The position numbers were made by a program, and so were the translations under genes. A stretch of DNA of 62,957 nucleotides, from the NCBI GenBank assembly GCA_902774025.1, contig CACYGY010000006.1, positions 1-62,957 of the forward strand, given 5' to 3'. This document shows, one piece after another, positions 26,977-36,744 of this stretch (its first letter is position 1; each line of letters starts with the position of its first letter). The notes under the pieces are model-generated. The model worked only from the letters and a program-made list of their open reading frames with translations. It ran no database searches and had not been told where the DNA came from. Source of the DNA: an uncultured Eubacteriales bacterium (GTDB lineage Bacteria > Bacillota > Clostridia > Christensenellales > Aristaeellaceae).

Positions 26977-27671
26977 TCCTGGTCACCGGCGCCTCCTCCG
27001 GCATCGGGCGGCAGATCTGCCTGGACCTCCTCCGGGAAGGGGAGGAAATCCACGGCATGGGCCGCAGCTTTCCCCCGGAGGATCTGTGCCTTCCCCGCTA
27101 CCATCCCCATGTCCTGGACCTGAGGGACACGGCGGCCATGGAAGAGCTGGTCCGGCAGATCCGCTCCTCCGGCACCCTGACCGCCCTCATCCACTGTGCC
27201 GGGCTTGCCTGGTACGGTCCCCATGAGGAAATCGCCCCTTCCCATGTGCGGGACATGGTCAGGATCAACCTGGAGCTGCCCATGCTCCTCACTTCCCTGT
27301 GCCTGCGGGACCTGCGGAAGAATCAGGGCACCATCCTGTTCCTTTCCTCCGCCTGCATCCACGCCCCGGCACCCCACGGCGCCGCCTATGCCGCCTGCAA
27401 GGCCGGCCTTGCGCATTTTGCCGACAGCCTGTTTCAGGAAAACCGCAGGCACGGCGTCAGGGTCATCACCCTGGAGCCGGACCTGACGGACACGTACCTG
27501 TACCGGAACGCGGACTTTGAGCCCATGGAGCCCTGCCTCACCCCGGAGGATGTCAGCGCCTGTGCCCTCTTCGCCCTGCACCATCCCCGGGTCCTGACCC
27601 ATATGACCCTGCAGCCCCCGCTGAGCCGGATCCGCAGAAAACCCATACGACAGGAGGAGAAACCCCTATGA
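26973..27671 (+). CDS. Short-chain dehydrogenase/reductase
   Basis: The 232-residue SDR has the cofactor motif TGASSGIG (about 5-12), HCAG in place of NAG, and a catalytic Ser-Tyr-Lys set with LSSAC and YAACK. GGAGG lies 7 bp before the ATG, and both ends overlap neighbours in ATGA. Substrate not deducible; the partner genes suggest a sugar or nucleoside derivative. Confidence 0.9.
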   Translation: MILVTGASSGIGRQICLDLLREGEEIHGMGRSFPPEDLCLPRYHPHVLDLRDTAAMEELVRQIRSSGTLTALIHCAGLAWYGPHEEIAPSHVRDMVRINLELPMLLTSLCLRDLRKNQGTILFLSSACIHAPAPHGAAYAACKAGLAHFADSLFQENRRHGVRVITLEPDLTDTYLYRNADFEPMEPCLTPEDVSACALFALHHPRVLTHMTLQPPLSRIRRKPIRQEEKPL

Positions 27672-28948
27672 ACTGGATTCAGGAAGCCACCGCCCCCGTC
27701 CGGGACATCTTCCGCCGCCACGGCCGGGAGAAACTGGCGGACATGTATCTGAAGTGCTTTGAGAGCACCTGGGAGACCACCCTGCAGCGGGAAGAGGACA
27801 GCGTCTTCCTCATCACCGGGGACATCCCCGCCATGTGGCTGCGGGATTCCTCCGCCCAGGTGCAGCACTACCTGCCCCATTTCAACGTCCCCGAGGTCGT
27901 CTCCGTGGTGGAGGGCCTGATGCGCCGCCAGTTCCGGTACATCTGCCTGGACCCCTACGCCAACGCCTTCAATCCCTCTCCCAGCGGCCGTCACGGCTAC
28001 GCGGACGACACCTCCTGGACAGAGGAGGCACGGCCCTGGATCTGGGAGCGGAAATACGAGGTGGACTCCCTGTGCTATCCCGTCCGCCTGGCCCACAGCT
28101 GGCATGTCCTCACCGGGCGCAGGGATTTCCTGGACAATCTGTTCCTGGAAACGGCCCGCACCATTCTGGACACCTTTGAGACGGAGCAGCACCACGAAAA
28201 CAGCCCCTACCATTTCATCCGCACAAACTGCCCCGACTCGGACACCCTGGTGGGCGGAAAGGGCACGGAGGTGGCCTTTACGGGCATGGTCTGGAGCGGC
28301 TTCCGCCCCAGCGACGATGCCTGCCGCTACGGCTATCTCATTCCCTCCAACTTCTTCGCCGCCTCCGCCCTTTCCTGGCTCCGTCAGCTCCTTCAGGCCT
28401 GCCCCGGGGATACGGGGGATCTTCAGGGGCGGTGCGAAAAACTGGAGAAGGAAATCCGCTCGGGGCTTGAGCGCTTTGCCGCGGTGGACCATCCCCGCTT
28501 CGGCCATGTCCTGGCCTATGAGGTAGACGGCCTTGGCCATCACCTGATCATGGACGACGCCAATGTGCCCTCCCTTCTGTCCCTGCCCTACCTGGGCTGC
28601 ATGGACCGGGAGGATCCCCTGTACGTCCGGACCCGGAAGATGGTCCTGAGCCCTGAGAATCCGTATTATTACGCGGGAAGCTGTGCCCGGGGCATCGGAA
28701 GCCCCCATACCCCCAGGGATCATGTCTGGCCCATCTCCCTGTGCGTCCAGGGCCTCACCAGCACGGATGAGGGGGAGATCCTGGGCATTCTGGACATGCT
28801 GGAGCACATGGACGACGGAACATTGCAGATGCACGAGGGGGTGCACAAGGACGATCCCCACATCTACACCCGCCCCTGGTTTGCCTGGGCCAATTCCATG
28901 TTCAGCGAGTTTGCCCTTATGGCCGCCCATGTCCTGGACAGGGCATAA
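27668..28948 (+). CDS. GH125 exo-alpha-1,6-mannosidase
   Basis: This 426-residue protein is a metal-independent glycoside hydrolase of family 125 that removes alpha-1,6-linked mannose from N-glycans and yeast mannan. The N-terminal signature FLITGDIPAMWLRDSSAQV is diagnostic, and SPENPYYYAGSCARGIGSPHT and GVHKDDPHIYTRPWFAWANSMF match the family core. It has no signal peptide, so it acts on imported manno-oligosaccharides. It overlaps the SDR gene in ATGA and is the last gene before a terminator. A GH76 endo-mannanase is encoded at 49888, which suggests the two act on the same polymer. Confidence 0.93.
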   Translation: MNWIQEATAPVRDIFRRHGREKLADMYLKCFESTWETTLQREEDSVFLITGDIPAMWLRDSSAQVQHYLPHFNVPEVVSVVEGLMRRQFRYICLDPYANAFNPSPSGRHGYADDTSWTEEARPWIWERKYEVDSLCYPVRLAHSWHVLTGRRDFLDNLFLETARTILDTFETEQHHENSPYHFIRTNCPDSDTLVGGKGTEVAFTGMVWSGFRPSDDACRYGYLIPSNFFAASALSWLRQLLQACPGDTGDLQGRCEKLEKEIRSGLERFAAVDHPRFGHVLAYEVDGLGHHLIMDDANVPSLLSLPYLGCMDREDPLYVRTRKMVLSPENPYYYAGSCARGIGSPHTPRDHVWPISLCVQGLTSTDEGEILGILDMLEHMDDGTLQMHEGVHKDDPHIYTRPWFAWANSMFSEFALMAAHVLDRA

Positions 28949-28954
28949 GGAAAG

Positions 28955-28985
28955 AGGCCATCTGCCTGCGCAGATGGCCTTCTTC
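28955..28985. terminator. Bidirectional terminator between GH125 and MATE genes
   Basis: An 11-bp stem AGGCCATCTGC (28955-28965) pairs with 28970-28980 around a 4-nt loop and is followed by TTCTT. It lies between convergent genes and can serve both. Confidence 0.75.
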
Positions 28986-28986
28986 C

Positions 28987-30396
28987 CTATTCTTCCACGG
29001 GGGACACGCCCGTGATGTTGTTGAGCCATTTCCCCCTGTACACCAGGTAAACCCCCAGGGCGCACTTGACAATATCCCCCGCCTGCACCAGGGCGTAGAC
29101 CCAGGGCACCGATATGGCGGTATAGCGGCTGAGGACGAAGGCCAGGGGAATGGAGATGACCCAGACGGACACGCTGTCGAAGAGGAAGGTGATCATGGTC
29201 TTTCCTCCGGAGCGCAGGGTAAAGTAGGCCGCGTTCAGGAAGGAGATCTGGATCATGAACAGGGCATGGACCCGCATGAGGCTCGTGGCCAGGTCCCGCA
29301 CCGTGTCCGTGGTGTTGTAGATCCGCGGGAACAGGGGCGCCGTCAGGAGCATGAGAAGCGCGGACACGGAGGCCAGGGCCATGGAAAAGGCAATCATCTT
29401 GTTGTCCGTATCCCTGGCCTTCCTCATGTTGCCCGCCCCCAGCTGCTGCCCCACCACAATGGACACGGCGCTGCCGGTGGAGAAGAAGATGACGCTGAAG
29501 AGGTTGATGATGGTGCCGGAGATGTTCATGGCCGCCACGGCATGCAGGCCCCGGACGGAATAGCACTGATTCAGAATGGCCTGGGCGCTGGACCACAGGG
29601 CCTCGTTCAGGAGCAGGGGCATGCCCTTGACGATGATGTCAAGGGTCAGGTGCCTGGGCACCAGCAGGGTCCTGTACAGTCCCTTCACAAAGGAATGCTT
29701 CCGGGCATGGGTGTGGGTATAGATCAGGACGATGGCCGCCTCCACATACCTGGAAACCACCGTGGCCCAGGCGGCGCCCTCCACCCCAAGGGCCGGGAAG
29801 CCCAGGTGGCCGTAGATGAGGATGTAGTTCAGCACCAGATTGGTGAGCATGGCCACAATGCCCGCCTTCATGGGCAGAAGGGTCTCGGAGCATTCCCTCA
29901 GGGTGCTGGCGTAGATCTGGACCATCATGAAGGGCGGCAGGCCGATGAGCATGATGCGCAGGTAGGCCAGGCCATATTCCATGGTAGCCTCCAGATCCGA
30001 CTCCCCGCCCTCGCTGAGGTAGAGCCCGATGAAGAACCTGCCGAAGGCAAGGAGGATGACCGTGGCCGCAATCGTCAGGCCGACGCCCAGCCAGACCTTG
30101 AAGCGGAAGGTGTGCCGCACACCCTCCTCATTCCCGCTGCCGAAGAACTGGGCGGTGAAAATCCCGGCCCCCGCCAGGCCGCCGAAGATGCACAGGGCGT
30201 AGATCATGAGCAGCTGGTTCACAATGGCCACGCCGCTCATGGGCTCGGTGCCCACCCTTCCCACCATGATATTGTCCAGGAGGGACACAAAATTGGTGAT
30301 GCCGTTCTGCACAATGATCGGCATCACCACGGAAAGAACCATGGCGTAAAACGCTTTGTCTCCGATGAACTTCCGGAGAAATTTCCTCTTCTCCAT
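28987..30396 (-). CDS. MATE family efflux transporter
   Basis: This 469-residue protein has about twelve membrane helices. Its segments MVLSVVMPIIVQNGITNFVSLLDNIMVGRVG near the start and SVVIVVGQQLGAG-like GSAVSIVVGQQLGAG fit the MATE antiporter family, which exports drugs or metabolites using Na+ or H+. I chose the ATG at 30396 because AAGGAGG lies 8 bp upstream. The minus-strand promoter TTGCAA-17-TAAGAT lies at 30428-30456. Substrate unknown. Confidence 0.92.
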   Translation of the reverse strand: MEKRKFLRKFIGDKAFYAMVLSVVMPIIVQNGITNFVSLLDNIMVGRVGTEPMSGVAIVNQLLMIYALCIFGGLAGAGIFTAQFFGSGNEEGVRHTFRFKVWLGVGLTIAATVILLAFGRFFIGLYLSEGGESDLEATMEYGLAYLRIMLIGLPPFMMVQIYASTLRECSETLLPMKAGIVAMLTNLVLNYILIYGHLGFPALGVEGAAWATVVSRYVEAAIVLIYTHTHARKHSFVKGLYRTLLVPRHLTLDIIVKGMPLLLNEALWSSAQAILNQCYSVRGLHAVAAMNISGTIINLFSVIFFSTGSAVSIVVGQQLGAGNMRKARDTDNKMIAFSMALASVSALLMLLTAPLFPRIYNTTDTVRDLATSLMRVHALFMIQISFLNAAYFTLRSGGKTMITFLFDSVSVWVISIPLAFVLSRYTAISVPWVYALVQAGDIVKCALGVYLVYRGKWLNNITGVSPVEE

Positions 30397-30427
30397 ACCC
30401 GCTCCCTCCTTGTCCGCACAGACGGAA

Positions 30428-30456
30428 ATCTTATCAGAGGATCCCCTGTTTTGCAA
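30428..30456 (-). promoter_or_regulatory. Promoter of the MATE transporter gene
   Basis: On the minus strand TTGCAA (30456-30451) and TAAGAT (30433-30428) are separated by 17 bp, directed at the gene starting at 30396. Confidence 0.6.
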
Positions 30457-30484
30457 TCATTTCTGAGGAAAGGAAGAAGCTTTC

Positions 30485-31222
30485 ATGAATCTGGAAATCT
30501 GCTGCGGCTCCTCTCCGGACGCCCTTGCGGCCCTTGCGTGCGGCGCGGACCGCATTGAGCTGAATTCCGCCCTGCCCCTGGGGGGTCTCACGCCCTCCCC
30601 GGGCATGCTGGAGGCCGTTCTCAGCCGGGGAAACGCCTGCGTGCTGGTCATGATCCGCCCCCGTCCCGGAGACTTCCTGTATTCCCCGGAGGAGGCGGAC
30701 TGCATGATCCGGGACATCCGCCTGCTCACCGGCCTGGGGGCGCAGGGGATTGTCCTGGGCGCCCTGACACCCGAGGGCGATGTGGACCGGGATATGTGCG
30801 CCCGGCTTCTGGACAGCTGTCCCCCCGGCATCATCCGGGTCTTCCACCGGGCCCTGGATCTGTGTCCCCGCCCGGAGGAGGCCCTGGAGCAGCTCATTGA
30901 CCTGGGCTTTGACCATGTCCTCACCAGCGGGGGCATGCCCACCGCCCCGGAGGGCGCTGACAGGATTGCCCGCCTGGTCCGGCTTGCCCGGGGCCGCCTC
31001 CGCATCGTCCCCGGCAGCGGCATCCATCCGGACAACGTTGTGCCCCTTCTGGAAAAGACCGGATGCGATGACGTCCATCTCTCCGCGACATGCCTGCGCA
31101 CATCCCCGGGACCCAGGGGGCTTCCCGGCCTGGAGACGGACTACAGAACCTGTGACGCCGCCCTGGTCCGGAGGATGCGGCAGATTCTGGACGGGACAGG
31201 ATCCGCAGGGAACCGCCCGTAA
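30485..31222 (+). CDS. cutC: CutC family protein (copper homeostasis family)
   Basis: The 245-residue TIM-barrel protein begins LEICCGSSPDALAALACGADRIELNSALPLGG, with conserved E and C residues, and contains FHRALDL and LTSGG, all signatures of CutC. The family was linked to copper tolerance, but its enzymatic role is unclear. Divergent from the MATE gene, with an 88-bp gap. Confidence 0.9.
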   Translation: MNLEICCGSSPDALAALACGADRIELNSALPLGGLTPSPGMLEAVLSRGNACVLVMIRPRPGDFLYSPEEADCMIRDIRLLTGLGAQGIVLGALTPEGDVDRDMCARLLDSCPPGIIRVFHRALDLCPRPEEALEQLIDLGFDHVLTSGGMPTAPEGADRIARLVRLARGRLRIVPGSGIHPDNVVPLLEKTGCDDVHLSATCLRTSPGPRGLPGLETDYRTCDAALVRRMRQILDGTGSAGNRP

Positions 31223-31329
31223 TCCCGGGAAAGGAAAACGGAACCTTCCTTCGGGCGCTGCCGGATGAAAGGGGTCGGCACTGCATTTTTCAAAACCACA
31301 AGCGGCATAGGACGAAAAGGAGGAAGAGA

Positions 31330-31929
31330 ATGAATCTCAGCAACTTTCAGTGGACCCGGCTGCCCCGGGCATGGGAAACACAGGACGGGATTCTCCGCAT
31401 CACCACGCAGCCCCGTACGGATCTCTGGCAGCGCACGTATTATCACTTCAGGAATGACAACGCGCCTCTTTTCCAGATGGAAACGGAAGAGCCCTTCTTC
31501 AGCTTCAGTGTGAAAACCTGTTTTGAGCAGAGCCATCACCGTTTTGATCAGTGCGGACTTGTCCTGTACCTTGACAGCGAAAACTGGCTCAAGGCCTCCG
31601 TTGAGTATGAAAATGCTGCGTTTCAGCATCTGGGAAGCGTCGTCACGAACCACGGATATTCCGACTGGGCCACCACGGAAATTCCCGCGGACATAAGGAG
31701 CATGTTTTACCGTCTCAGCCGCAGGAGGGATGATTACCGCCTGGAGTGTTCCCTGGACGGCAGCGTTTTTCAGCAGATGCGGATCTGTCACATGGCGGAG
31801 GGAGGCGGGAAAATCCGGTTCGGTGTTTACGCCTGCTCCCCCGAGGATTCCTCCTTCACCGCCCTTTTCAGCCATTTCTCCCTGACGGAATGCGTCTGGA
31901 AGGCCCATGACGGACAGATGCCGGACTGA
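31330..31929 (+). CDS. DUF1349 concanavalin-like protein
   Basis: The 199-residue protein has the DUF1349 pattern: FQMETEEPFFSFSVKT, DQCGLVLYLDSENWLKASVEYE and SVVTNHGYSDWAT. The fold is a concanavalin-like beta sandwich. Members are usually cytosolic and often sit in carbohydrate loci. AGGAGG lies 6 bp upstream of the ATG. No catalytic role is established. Confidence 0.85.
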   Translation: MNLSNFQWTRLPRAWETQDGILRITTQPRTDLWQRTYYHFRNDNAPLFQMETEEPFFSFSVKTCFEQSHHRFDQCGLVLYLDSENWLKASVEYENAAFQHLGSVVTNHGYSDWATTEIPADIRSMFYRLSRRRDDYRLECSLDGSVFQQMRICHMAEGGGKIRFGVYACSPEDSSFTALFSHFSLTECVWKAHDGQMPD

Positions 31930-31953
31930 TTCGTGATCTCTGGGAATCTTTCC

Positions 31954-31982
31954 TTGTCAGATTTCCCCTCACCGCCTATAAT
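31954..31982 (+). promoter_or_regulatory. Promoter of the GH106-like gene
   Basis: TTGTCA (31954-31959) and TATAAT (31977-31982) are separated by 17 bp, 27 bp upstream of the ATG at 32010. Confidence 0.78.
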
Positions 31983-32009
31983 CATGGAAAAAAACAAAGG
32001 AGCCTGGAT

Positions 32010-35000
32010 ATGCTGTACCCCCGCTCTAACGAGGAAACCCTGGACCCGGAACTGTTCCGGAACCCCGGGTCCGAATACCGCTGCGCCCCCTTCTGGGCCT
32101 GGAACTGTGATCTGAACGAGGACCTGCTCCGGCGGGAAATCGGCTGCATGCAGGAAATGGGCATGGGCGGATTTCACATGCACGTGCGCAGCGGCATGTC
32201 CGTACCCTATCTTTCCGACGCCTTCATGGACAGGGTCCGCACCTGCGTGGAGGAAGCCCGGAAGCGGAACATGCTGGCCTGGCTTTACGACGAGGACAAA
32301 TGGCCCTCGGGCTTCGCCGGCGGCTTTGTCACCAGGAAGGAGGAAAACCGCCAGCGCTTCCTGATCCTCACCCCCCATGTTCCCGAAAAGGGCGAGGTTC
32401 TGGCCCGCTATACCGTGACGCTGTCTCCCGGCGGTCATCTCCTTTCCTACCGCCGCCTTCAGGACGCGGAGAAGGCGGAGGGCACCGTCTGGCACGCGCT
32501 TCTCCGCATCACCGATCCCGGTCCCTGGTTCCATTTCAACGGCTATGTGGACACCATGAATCCCGCTGCCATCCGGGACTTCATTCACATCACCCACGAC
32601 CGCTACCGGGAAGTCCTGGGGGATGACCTGGGCACGATCTGCCCCGCCATCTTCACCGACGAGCCCCAGATGCCCAGAAAGACCACCCTTTCCCACTCCA
32701 CCGACCTTCAGGACGTGCTCCTGCCCTGGACCGGGGATCTGGAGGAGACCTACCGTCAGGCCTGGGGCGAGAGCATTCTGGACCGCCTTCCGGAGGTGAT
32801 CTGGGAACAGCCGGAAGGCATCTCCCCGGTGCGCTACCGCTTCATGGACCACACCGCGGAGCGCTTTGTCTCCGCCTTCTGCGATCAGATCGGCGCCTGG
32901 TGCCGGGACCACCATATTCTCATGACCGGCCACATGATGGCCGAGCAGACCCTGGAAGGCCAGACAAGGGCGGTGGGGGAGGTCATGCGGGCCTACCGGG
33001 CTTTCACCCTGCCGGGCGTGGACCAGCTCTGCGACGGCCATGAGTTCACCACCCTGAAGCAGGCGGCCTCCGCGGCCCATCAGCAGGGCTGCCCCGGCGT
33101 TACCAGCGAGCTCTACGGCGTGACCAACTGGGACTTCGATTTCAAGGGCCACAAGCTGCAGGGAGACTGGCAGGCCGCCCTGGGGGTCACCGTCCGGGTG
33201 CCCCATCTCTACTGGGTTTCCATGCACGGGGAATCCAAGCGGGATTACCCGGCCTCCATCGGGCACCAGAGCGCCTGGTGGCGTGAGTATCCCTTCATTG
33301 AAAATCATTTCGCCAGGGTCAACGCCGTCATGACCCGGGGCAGACCCCTGGTGCGCATCGGTGTGATCCATCCCATTGAATCCGCCTGGATCGCCTTCGG
33401 CCCGGATGATCTCACCGGATTGAAGCGGGCGGAACTGGACCGGCGCTTTGAGGAGATCACCCGGTTCCTCCTGCTGAACACCCTGGACTTTGACTATATC
33501 TGCGAGTCCACCCTCCCCTCCCTGCTCCGGCCGGGCAATGCCTTCCGGGTGGGGGAAATGGCCTATGATGTCGTCATCGTGCCCATGTGCTCGATTCTCA
33601 GGAGCACCACCCTCAGCGCCCTGAAGGCTTTCCGGGCACGGGGCGGTCAGGTGATCTTCCTGGGAAGTGCCCCGTCCTATGTGGACGCCCTGCCTTCCCG
33701 GGAAGCGGAAGACTTCAGCCGCACCTGCACCTGTCTCCCCTGGGACCTGGAAGCCCTCAGCGAAAGTCTCCGGAGTGTGCGGGAAGTCCGGATTCTGGAC
33801 TGGCGCGGCCTGCCCTCCAGGAACCTCCTCTGCGCCGTGCGCAGGGACGGCGAATGCCGCAATGTATTCATCACGCATGTCATGCCCGCCCCCAGGGGAA
33901 GGCCCGATCAGCAGGAAACCTACCGCGTGGAGCTGGCGGGGCTGTGGCGCGTCAGCGTCTGCGACACCATGAGCGGTGAAATCCGTCCCCTGCAGGCACA
34001 GTATACGGAGGATCAGACGGTGCTCACCTGGAACTGTTATGCCCAGGACAGTCTCCTCCTGCGCCTCTCCCCCGCTGACGGGCAGCAGCAGAAGGCCGGA
34101 AGGGAAAAGGCCGCCCTCCGCGGCAGCTACGGCATCCGAATGGCCGAGGAAATGTCCCTGACCCTGGATCCGGCCATGGAGAGAATGCTGCCGCCCCCCA
34201 AGGAAATCCTTCTGGGCGAGGACAACGTCCTGGTCCTGGACAATGCCCAGTGGCGCACGGACCGGGATCCCTGGCAGGAAACGGAGGAAATGCTCCGGAT
34301 CGGCGTGGCCGCCAAGGAAAAGCTGGGCATCTCCGTCGCCGCCGTATCCGGCGCCCAGCCCTGGTCTCTGCCCCCCGAAAAGGAGGAACACACCCTCTCC
34401 CTGTGCATCACCTTCCGCTCGGAGGTGGCCTTCCCCTCCCTCCGCCTGGCCCTTGAGGACGCGGAGATGACCAAGGTCCGGGTCAACGGGGAACCCCTGA
34501 GCAGCAGGCAGGAGGGATACTTCACCGACGAGTCCATCGCCTGCTTCAGAACGGGCCCCATTCACGAGGGCCTCAACACGGTGGAGCTGGTCAAGCCCAT
34601 CTCCGCCTCCGTCTGCACGGAAAACCTGTTCCTGCTGGGACCCTTCGGCGTGCGGGTCACGGGGACGGACTGCGTTCTCACCCCCAGACCCCAGACCCTG
34701 GCCTACGGGGACTGGACGGGGCAGGGACTTCCCTTCTATTCCGGCCCCCTCACCTACCGCTACCGCATTCAGGGCGGGGAGCGGCTGCGCCTGCGCCTGG
34801 GGCGGTTCTCCGCTCCCTGCGTCACGGCACAGCTGGACGGAAAACGCATTGCCAACCTCTCCCTCTCCCCTTCGGAGGCGGACCTGGGTTTCCTGGAGGA
34901 GGGAGAGCACATCCTGGACATCACCGTCTGGCCCAGCCGCATCAACTCCTTCGGGACCTTCCACCTGAATGACGAAACGGTCACCTGGTTCGGCCCGGAT

Positions 35001-35090
35001 GCCTGGCGGAGCAGGGGCATGCGCTGGACGCGCACCTACCGTCTGACCCCCACCGGTCTCCTCAGCGAACCCCACCTCATTGCCTACTGA
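32010..35090 (+). CDS. GH106-like glycosyl hydrolase (rhamnosidase-type)
   Basis: The 1026-residue protein has the N-terminal signature of the GH106/rhamnosidase-like group: CAPFWAWNCDLNEDLL, MGGFHMHVRSGM and WLYDEDKWPSGFAGG, where conserved acidic and aromatic residues line the active site. A TIM-barrel-like catalytic part (to about 430) precedes a GATase-like region (about 435-560) and C-terminal beta domains. No signal peptide, so probably intracellular. Rhamnosidase activity is the family's known activity, but this branch is large and specificity is uncertain. AAAGGAGCC precedes the ATG. Confidence 0.8.
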   Translation: MLYPRSNEETLDPELFRNPGSEYRCAPFWAWNCDLNEDLLRREIGCMQEMGMGGFHMHVRSGMSVPYLSDAFMDRVRTCVEEARKRNMLAWLYDEDKWPSGFAGGFVTRKEENRQRFLILTPHVPEKGEVLARYTVTLSPGGHLLSYRRLQDAEKAEGTVWHALLRITDPGPWFHFNGYVDTMNPAAIRDFIHITHDRYREVLGDDLGTICPAIFTDEPQMPRKTTLSHSTDLQDVLLPWTGDLEETYRQAWGESILDRLPEVIWEQPEGISPVRYRFMDHTAERFVSAFCDQIGAWCRDHHILMTGHMMAEQTLEGQTRAVGEVMRAYRAFTLPGVDQLCDGHEFTTLKQAASAAHQQGCPGVTSELYGVTNWDFDFKGHKLQGDWQAALGVTVRVPHLYWVSMHGESKRDYPASIGHQSAWWREYPFIENHFARVNAVMTRGRPLVRIGVIHPIESAWIAFGPDDLTGLKRAELDRRFEEITRFLLLNTLDFDYICESTLPSLLRPGNAFRVGEMAYDVVIVPMCSILRSTTLSALKAFRARGGQVIFLGSAPSYVDALPSREAEDFSRTCTCLPWDLEALSESLRSVREVRILDWRGLPSRNLLCAVRRDGECRNVFITHVMPAPRGRPDQQETYRVELAGLWRVSVCDTMSGEIRPLQAQYTEDQTVLTWNCYAQDSLLLRLSPADGQQQKAGREKAALRGSYGIRMAEEMSLTLDPAMERMLPPPKEILLGEDNVLVLDNAQWRTDRDPWQETEEMLRIGVAAKEKLGISVAAVSGAQPWSLPPEKEEHTLSLCITFRSEVAFPSLRLALEDAEMTKVRVNGEPLSSRQEGYFTDESIACFRTGPIHEGLNTVELVKPISASVCTENLFLLGPFGVRVTGTDCVLTPRPQTLAYGDWTGQGLPFYSGPLTYRYRIQGGERLRLRLGRFSAPCVTAQLDGKRIANLSLSPSEADLGFLEEGEHILDITVWPSRINSFGTFHLNDETVTWFGPDAWRSRGMRWTRTYRLTPTGLLSEPHLIAY

Positions 35091-35098
35091 CCCATCCC

Positions 35099-35125
35099 GC
35101 GGCAGGCCACGGCCTGCCGCTTTTT
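35099..35125 (+). terminator. Rho-independent terminator after the GH106-like gene
   Basis: GCGGCAGG (35099-35106) pairs with CCTGCCGC (35113-35120), followed by TTTTT. Confidence 0.85.
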
Positions 35126-35135
35126 CACGGCCGCA

Positions 35136-35164
35136 TTGCGCACCCTTCCCATCCATGATATGAT
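35136..35164 (+). promoter_or_regulatory. Promoter of the GH30-asparaginase operon
   Basis: TTGCGC (35136-35141) and TATGAT (35159-35164) are separated by 17 bp, 37 bp upstream of the GTG at 35201. Confidence 0.6.
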
Positions 35165-35200
35165 CCCTCATGCGAAATTCAGAAACAGGGAGGCATCACC

Positions 35201-36718
35201 GTGCGCCGAAACAGATGGATTCCCCTTCTCATGGCGGGCCTTCTGGCCTTCCCCCTGGGGGCCGGGGCTGAAGATACGATTCTGCGGCTTGACCCGGCAC
35301 AAAAGTCTCAGATTCATGACGGCGTCTTTGAGGGCTGGGGCACCAGCCTGTGCTGGTGGGCCAACCGCCTCGGATATTCCGACACCCTCGCCCGGATGGC
35401 CGCGGAAGCCTTCTGCGATCCCGTCCATGGTCTTGGCCTCAACATTCTGCGCTACAACATCGGGGGCGGGGATGACCCGGAACACAGCCACATTACGCGC
35501 ACCGATTCCATGATCCCCGGGTACTGGCAGAATCCCCGGTACGACGAGGATTCGGGGACCTGGCTGTGGGACTACGACTGGGAGCAGGACCGGAACCAGC
35601 GCAACGTCCTGGAAAAATGCCTGGCATGCGGAAAGGATATGATCGTGGAGGCCTTCTCCAATTCCCCGCCCTACTTCCTGACCAATTCCGGCTGCTCCTC
35701 CGGCGCCCGCAGGGCCTTTCAGGACAACCTGAGGAGCGACGCCTACGAAGCCTTCGCCCTTTATCTGACGGATGTGGCGGAGCATTTTGAGAAGGAATGG
35801 AACATTCCCTTCCAGAGCATCTCCCCCATGAACGAACCGGACACGAACTACTGGGGCGCGGGCAGCAGCAAGCAGGAAGGCTGCCATTTCGATCCCGGCA
35901 CCTCCCAGTCCCGGATGCTCCTGTGCCTTGCCCGCTCCCTTGAGGAGAGAGGCCTGGACATTGTGCTGGCGGGCACGGACGAAACCAGCATCGACACCCA
36001 GGCCCTGTCCCTGTCCCGCCTCACTCCGGAAGCCCTGTCCGTCCTGGACAGGGTGGACACCCACACCTACGGAGGCTCCAACCGGGAGTTTCTCCGCAGC
36101 CAGGTGCTGAAAGCCGGCAAGAATCTGTGGATGTCCGAGGTGGACGGAGGGGATACCCTGGGGCAGAACGCCGGGGAAATGGGCGCCGCCCTGTGGCTCA
36201 GCCAGCGCATCTGCGATGACCTCAACGGCCTGACCCCCTCCGCCTGGGTTCTGTGGCAGATCATCGACAGCCATATCTGCCATGACGGGTACCTGGGCCG
36301 GAAGGACACGGGCATGGTCAACGTCGGGGGCGGATACTGGGGATGCGCCGTGGCGGACCACGACAGGGAAGAGCTGATCCTCACCATGAAATACTATGCC
36401 CTGGGCCAGTTCACCCGGTTCATCCGCCCGGGCAGCCGTCTGATCCGGCTCTCCGGTTCCGCCGCAGCCGCCCTGGACGGGGACGGAAACCTGGTCCTGG
36501 TTCTGGTCCATTCCGGCGGGGATGAAAAAACGGTCCGGGTGGACCTTTCCGCCTTTGACTTTTTCCCGGCGGGCTCCGTCGTGGAGGTATTTCGCACCAG
36601 CGGCAGCATGGCGGAGGGGGAACACTGGAAGGAGCTGGAGCCCCTGTCCACGGATGAAAGCGGCTTTACCGCCGCCCTGATCCCCTGTTCCGTCACCACC
36701 TTCCGGGTCATGCGCTGA
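35201..36718 (+). CDS. Secreted GH30 glycoside hydrolase
   Basis: This 505-residue enzyme has a signal peptide (residues 1-23, PLGAGAED cleavage region) and a GH30 TIM barrel with the acid/base in SPMNEPD (E212) and the nucleophile in WMSEVDGG (E313). The segment FEGWGTSLCWWANRLGYS resembles GH30 subfamily 5 (endo-beta-1,6-galactanases), so beta-1,6-galactan side chains are a plausible substrate. A C-terminal beta sandwich follows. The start is GTG, preceded by GGGAGG. It is co-transcribed with the asparaginase gene 26 bp downstream. Confidence 0.87.
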   Translation: MRRNRWIPLLMAGLLAFPLGAGAEDTILRLDPAQKSQIHDGVFEGWGTSLCWWANRLGYSDTLARMAAEAFCDPVHGLGLNILRYNIGGGDDPEHSHITRTDSMIPGYWQNPRYDEDSGTWLWDYDWEQDRNQRNVLEKCLACGKDMIVEAFSNSPPYFLTNSGCSSGARRAFQDNLRSDAYEAFALYLTDVAEHFEKEWNIPFQSISPMNEPDTNYWGAGSSKQEGCHFDPGTSQSRMLLCLARSLEERGLDIVLAGTDETSIDTQALSLSRLTPEALSVLDRVDTHTYGGSNREFLRSQVLKAGKNLWMSEVDGGDTLGQNAGEMGAALWLSQRICDDLNGLTPSAWVLWQIIDSHICHDGYLGRKDTGMVNVGGGYWGCAVADHDREELILTMKYYALGQFTRFIRPGSRLIRLSGSAAAALDGDGNLVLVLVHSGGDEKTVRVDLSAFDFFPAGSVVEVFRTSGSMAEGEHWKELEPLSTDESGFTAALIPCSVTTFRVMR

Positions 36719-36744
36719 CACCGGATCTCAGAAAGGAGAAAAAC

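Noticed and set aside
31827..35171. A 1114-codon frame antisense to the GH106-like gene
   Set aside because: Same high-GC antisense artefact; no domain, and it runs through the terminator at 35099.
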